Positions 5,133-7,664 of a DNA stretch of 7,664 bases are shown here, piece after piece. Position numbers and translations under genes: made by a program. Origin of the DNA: DHVE2 group archaeon (lineage in GTDB: Archaea; Thermoplasmatota; Thermoplasmata; Thermoplasmatales; Aciduliprofundaceae); contig JALULR010000180.1 of assembly GCA_027056155.1 (NCBI GenBank), forward strand, positions 1 to 7,664. Direction: 5' to 3'. Position 1 is the stretch's first letter. The number at the start of each line of letters is the position of its first letter. Under the pieces are notes generated by a model, which did no database searches, was not told the DNA's origin, and saw only the letters and a program-made list of their open reading frames with translations.

Positions 5133-7319
5133 ATGCGAATATTTATCGGTGTGGCATGGCCTTACGCTAACGGTGTGGTGCATTTAGGGCATATAATGGG
5201 TGCCTATTTGCCTGCAGATATATTTGCCAGATTTCACCGCCTGCTTGGCGACGAGGTATTGATGGTCTCAGGAAGCGATGAGCACGGCACGCCCATAACA
5301 ATCACCGCCGAGAAAGAGGGAAAGAGTCCACAAGAAATTGTAGATCGATACCACAAGATAAATAGCGAAGTTATGGAAAAACTAGGCATATCTTTTGATT
5401 TGTATTATCGTACTTCGGAGAAAAACCACGAAGAGGTAGTCAAAGATTTCTTCTTGCAGTTATGGAATAACGGCTATCTCTACGAAGATACCATGCTACT
5501 TCCATACTGTCCTTCGTGTAATCGCTTTTTGCCAGATAGATATGTGGTGGGCACATGCCCGTACTGTGGCTACGAAAACGCGCACGGAGACCAGTGCGAC
5601 AATTGCGGGCATACCTTAGACCCTAAAGACCTAATTAATCCTCGGTGCGCAATTTGCGGCACGCCCACAGAGTTCAAAGAAAGCAAGCACATTTTCCTCG
5701 CACTTTCAAAATTAGAATCACGGCTCTTAGAGTGGATAGAAAGCAAAGAATGGCGCGATAATGTTCAGCGATTTACCACACAGTTTTTAAAGGGAGGACT
5801 CAAAGACCGAGCCATAACTCGAGATATATCTTGGGGTGTAGAAGTGCCCATCGAAGGGTATGAAAACAAGAGAATCTATGTTTGGTTCGACGCCGTTATT
5901 GGGTATCTATCTGCGAGCATGGAATGGGCAAGGAGAAACAACGAATCTTGGGAGAAATTCTGGAAAGATGAAAACACGAGGCACTATTATTTCCTCGGCA
6001 AGGACAACATACCTTTTCACACAATAATCTGGCCCGGAATGCTCATGGCACATGGTGGGCTCGAGCTGCCGTACAATGTAGTAGCAAACGAGTACTTGCA
6101 GTTTTCAGGGCAGAAATTTTCAAAGAGCAAGAAAATAGGCGTGTGGATGCCCGAGCTTTTAGAGCATTTTCACCCGGATATGATTAGGTTCTACGGCGCA
6201 GTAAACATGCCCGAGCTTCGCGATTTCAATTTCACATGGGACAATTTCATAGGGACAATTAATGACATGCTCGTAGACAAATTCTCCAATTTTGTGTATC
6301 GCGTTTTGAGTTTTGCATATCGCAATTTTGGTGTGGTGCCAGAGCGCGGAGAAATTGATGAGCTAGATAGAGAGGCGTTCAAGGTCATAATGAAAACTCG
6401 TAAAAACATGACCGAGTACTTAGAGAGAGCAGAATTTAAAAACGCAATAAAAGAATGGCTAAATCTTGTAAAATTCGGAAACACATATTTTGTGCGCAAA
6501 GCGCCATGGGCGCAGTGCAAATCTAACAAGGAGAAATGCGGCACTACACTCAATGTATGCCTGCAAATTGTGCAAGCTCTCGCGGTGCTAGGTGCGCCAT
6601 TTATTCCGTACACTTCCGAGAAGATTTGGCACTACCTCGGCAATGACGACTCTGTGTTTGAGCATGGGTGGAACGAGTCAATAAAGAATTTGGTAGCGGG
6701 CACCAAGTTAAAAGAGCCAGAGCATCTATTCAACAAAATAGCGGAGGAAGAAGAGCGATATGAAAAATGGGAGCAGATGGATATTCGCGTGGCAAAGGTG
6801 AAGAAGGTAGAAGAGCACCCAGATGCAGAGAAATTGTACATAGTTACCCTTGATTTGGGCGAGGACGAGCGCACCGTAGTGGCAGGGCTGAAAAAATATT
6901 ATTCTAAAGAAGAGCTCGAAGGCAGAGAAGTGCTTCTTCTCTATAATTTAGAACCGGCGATGCTCAGAGGCATAAAGTCACAGGGCATGCTTCTCGCAGG
7001 TGATGACGGCGATGTGGTTGCTCTTCTAAAGCCCGCGCGCGAGCTGCCGCCCGGCACAAAGGTTCTAGCAAATGGCATAGAGCCAGCGGGCGCAAAAATG
7101 CTCAAATTCAAAAAGTTTAGAAAGATGAAACTTGAGATTGTGGATATCGGTGAGAAGCTGCACGGAGACGCAGATTATAGCGTAGATATGCCGCTCAAGG
7201 AAGATTGGCACGGATTGCAAGGCGTAGTATTTCATGACAAGAAACCACTGCTCCTTCATGTAGGAGATGTGCTAATCGTACCCGACAAAAAAGTGCGGCC
7301 CGGAGGCAAAGTGCGATGA
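5133..7319 (+). CDS. metG: Methionyl-tRNA synthetase with fused C-terminal tRNA-binding domain
   Basis: A 728-residue class I synthetase that charges tRNA-Met with methionine in the cytoplasm, using ATP. The catalytic core has HLGH (residues 17-20, the HIGH motif) and KFSKS (328-332, the KMSKS motif). An insertion with four CxxC pairs at 126-129, 142-145, 155-158 and 172-175 is the two-zinc form. A helical anticodon-binding region follows (about 370-530). Residues 549-644 form an EMAP/Trbp111-like tRNA-binding domain, shown by DIRVAKV, HPDAEKLY, VVAGL and RGIKSQGMLLA. In many archaea this domain is a separate protein, but here it is fused. Residues 645-728 form a further tail with a basic patch (KFKKFRKMK) and a hydrophobic strand-rich end that the usual domains do not explain. 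The start at 5133 gives the family N-terminus and fits the promoter. The stop overlaps the next ATG by 4 bp (ATGA), so the two genes are probably coupled. Confidence 0.97.
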   Translation: MRIFIGVAWPYANGVVHLGHIMGAYLPADIFARFHRLLGDEVLMVSGSDEHGTPITITAEKEGKSPQEIVDRYHKINSEVMEKLGISFDLYYRTSEKNHEEVVKDFFLQLWNNGYLYEDTMLLPYCPSCNRFLPDRYVVGTCPYCGYENAHGDQCDNCGHTLDPKDLINPRCAICGTPTEFKESKHIFLALSKLESRLLEWIESKEWRDNVQRFTTQFLKGGLKDRAITRDISWGVEVPIEGYENKRIYVWFDAVIGYLSASMEWARRNNESWEKFWKDENTRHYYFLGKDNIPFHTIIWPGMLMAHGGLELPYNVVANEYLQFSGQKFSKSKKIGVWMPELLEHFHPDMIRFYGAVNMPELRDFNFTWDNFIGTINDMLVDKFSNFVYRVLSFAYRNFGVVPERGEIDELDREAFKVIMKTRKNMTEYLERAEFKNAIKEWLNLVKFGNTYFVRKAPWAQCKSNKEKCGTTLNVCLQIVQALAVLGAPFIPYTSEKIWHYLGNDDSVFEHGWNESIKNLVAGTKLKEPEHLFNKIAEEEERYEKWEQMDIRVAKVKKVEEHPDAEKLYIVTLDLGEDERTVVAGLKKYYSKEELEGREVLLLYNLEPAMLRGIKSQGMLLAGDDGDVVALLKPARELPPGTKVLANGIEPAGAKMLKFKKFRKMKLEIVDIGEKLHGDADYSVDMPLKEDWHGLQGVVFHDKKPLLLHVGDVLIVPDKKVRPGGKVR

Positions 7320-7651
7320 AGATAGATATGCACATTCATACTTCTTACTCTCCCGACGGCATGGTTGAGCCAGTTGAGGTGCTTAAAATTGCAAAGAAGC
7401 TTGGGCTAAGTGCGGTGGCAATAACCGACCATAATGAAATAAAAGGTGCGTTAAAAGCAAAAAATGCAAAAATAATAGATGTCATTGTAGGAGAAGAGGT
7501 ATCCACTAGCGCGGGGCATGTTTTAGCGTATAATATTCAATCACTAATTCCGCGAGGGCTAAGTGTTGCCGAAACCATCGATAAAATACACGAATGTGGA
7601 GGCATTGCGGTAATAGCTCACCCATACCGGTTTTGGTCCGGCGTGGGGTAG
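7316..7651 (+). CDS. PHP-domain phosphoesterase, apparently truncated or frameshifted
   Basis: This 111-residue frame begins at the ATG that overlaps the metG stop (ATGA), so it should be translated from the metG mRNA. It has the first metal-binding motifs of a PHP-domain metal-dependent phosphoesterase: DMHIHTSYSPDG (4-15, with H6, H8 and D14), ITDHN (36-40), GEE (59-61), GHVLAYN (67-73) and AHPYRFW (101-107). Relatives of this type usually run to about 210-230 residues, with another His/Asp motif near the C-terminus. Here a TAG at 7649-7651 follows SGVG, before that second half. The stop sits just after a run of four Gs (7645-7648). One extra G would reopen the frame as V-E-R-N-I to the window edge. 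I therefore suspect a frameshift, real or from sequencing, but only 13 bases remain. The substrate is unknown. Confidence 0.8.
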   Translation: MKIDMHIHTSYSPDGMVEPVEVLKIAKKLGLSAVAITDHNEIKGALKAKNAKIIDVIVGEEVSTSAGHVLAYNIQSLIPRGLSVAETIDKIHECGGIAVIAHPYRFWSGVG

Positions 7652-7664
7652 AAAGAAACATTGG

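Overview
The window looks like an ordinary chromosomal segment of an archaeon, most likely a member of the Thermoplasmatota (Aciduliprofundum-like is my best guess, at low confidence). The archaeal signs are an Nep1 rRNA methyltransferase, a DUF2070 membrane protein, a MetRS with four CxxC knuckles, and TATA-box promoters placed 26-27 nt before start codons, the arrangement of leaderless mRNAs. No rRNA, tRNA, CRISPR array, insertion sequence or phage gene was seen.

Left block, + strand (2-2299): the 3' part of a DUF2070 membrane protein gene that enters from the left edge, followed after 27 nt by a complete DUF72 (YecE-like) gene. Centre, - strand (2333-3278): a two-gene unit in which an unrecognised 94-residue protein overlaps by 8 bp the start of nep1. 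It converges on the DUF72 gene with only 33 nt between them. An AT-rich divergent intergenic region (3279-3659) carries a promoter for each direction and two inverted repeats upstream of the rightward one.

Right block, + strand (3660-7664): a gene for a surface-anchored PQQ-like eight-repeat beta-propeller, a T-rich terminator, a promoter, and metG (MetRS fused to an EMAP/tRNA-binding domain plus an 84-residue tail). metG overlaps by 4 bp a PHP-domain phosphoesterase gene, which hits a stop codon 13 nt before the right edge. That stop comes early for the family and lies next to a G run, so a one-base frameshift is suspected.

Functionally the segment mixes translation and ribosome maturation (nep1, metG) with a surface protein and conserved genes of unknown function. 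I found no evidence of a defence, mobile or otherwise new multi-gene system. The points most worth checking are the PHP frameshift, the MetRS tail, the small partner of nep1, and the promoter architecture of the propeller gene.
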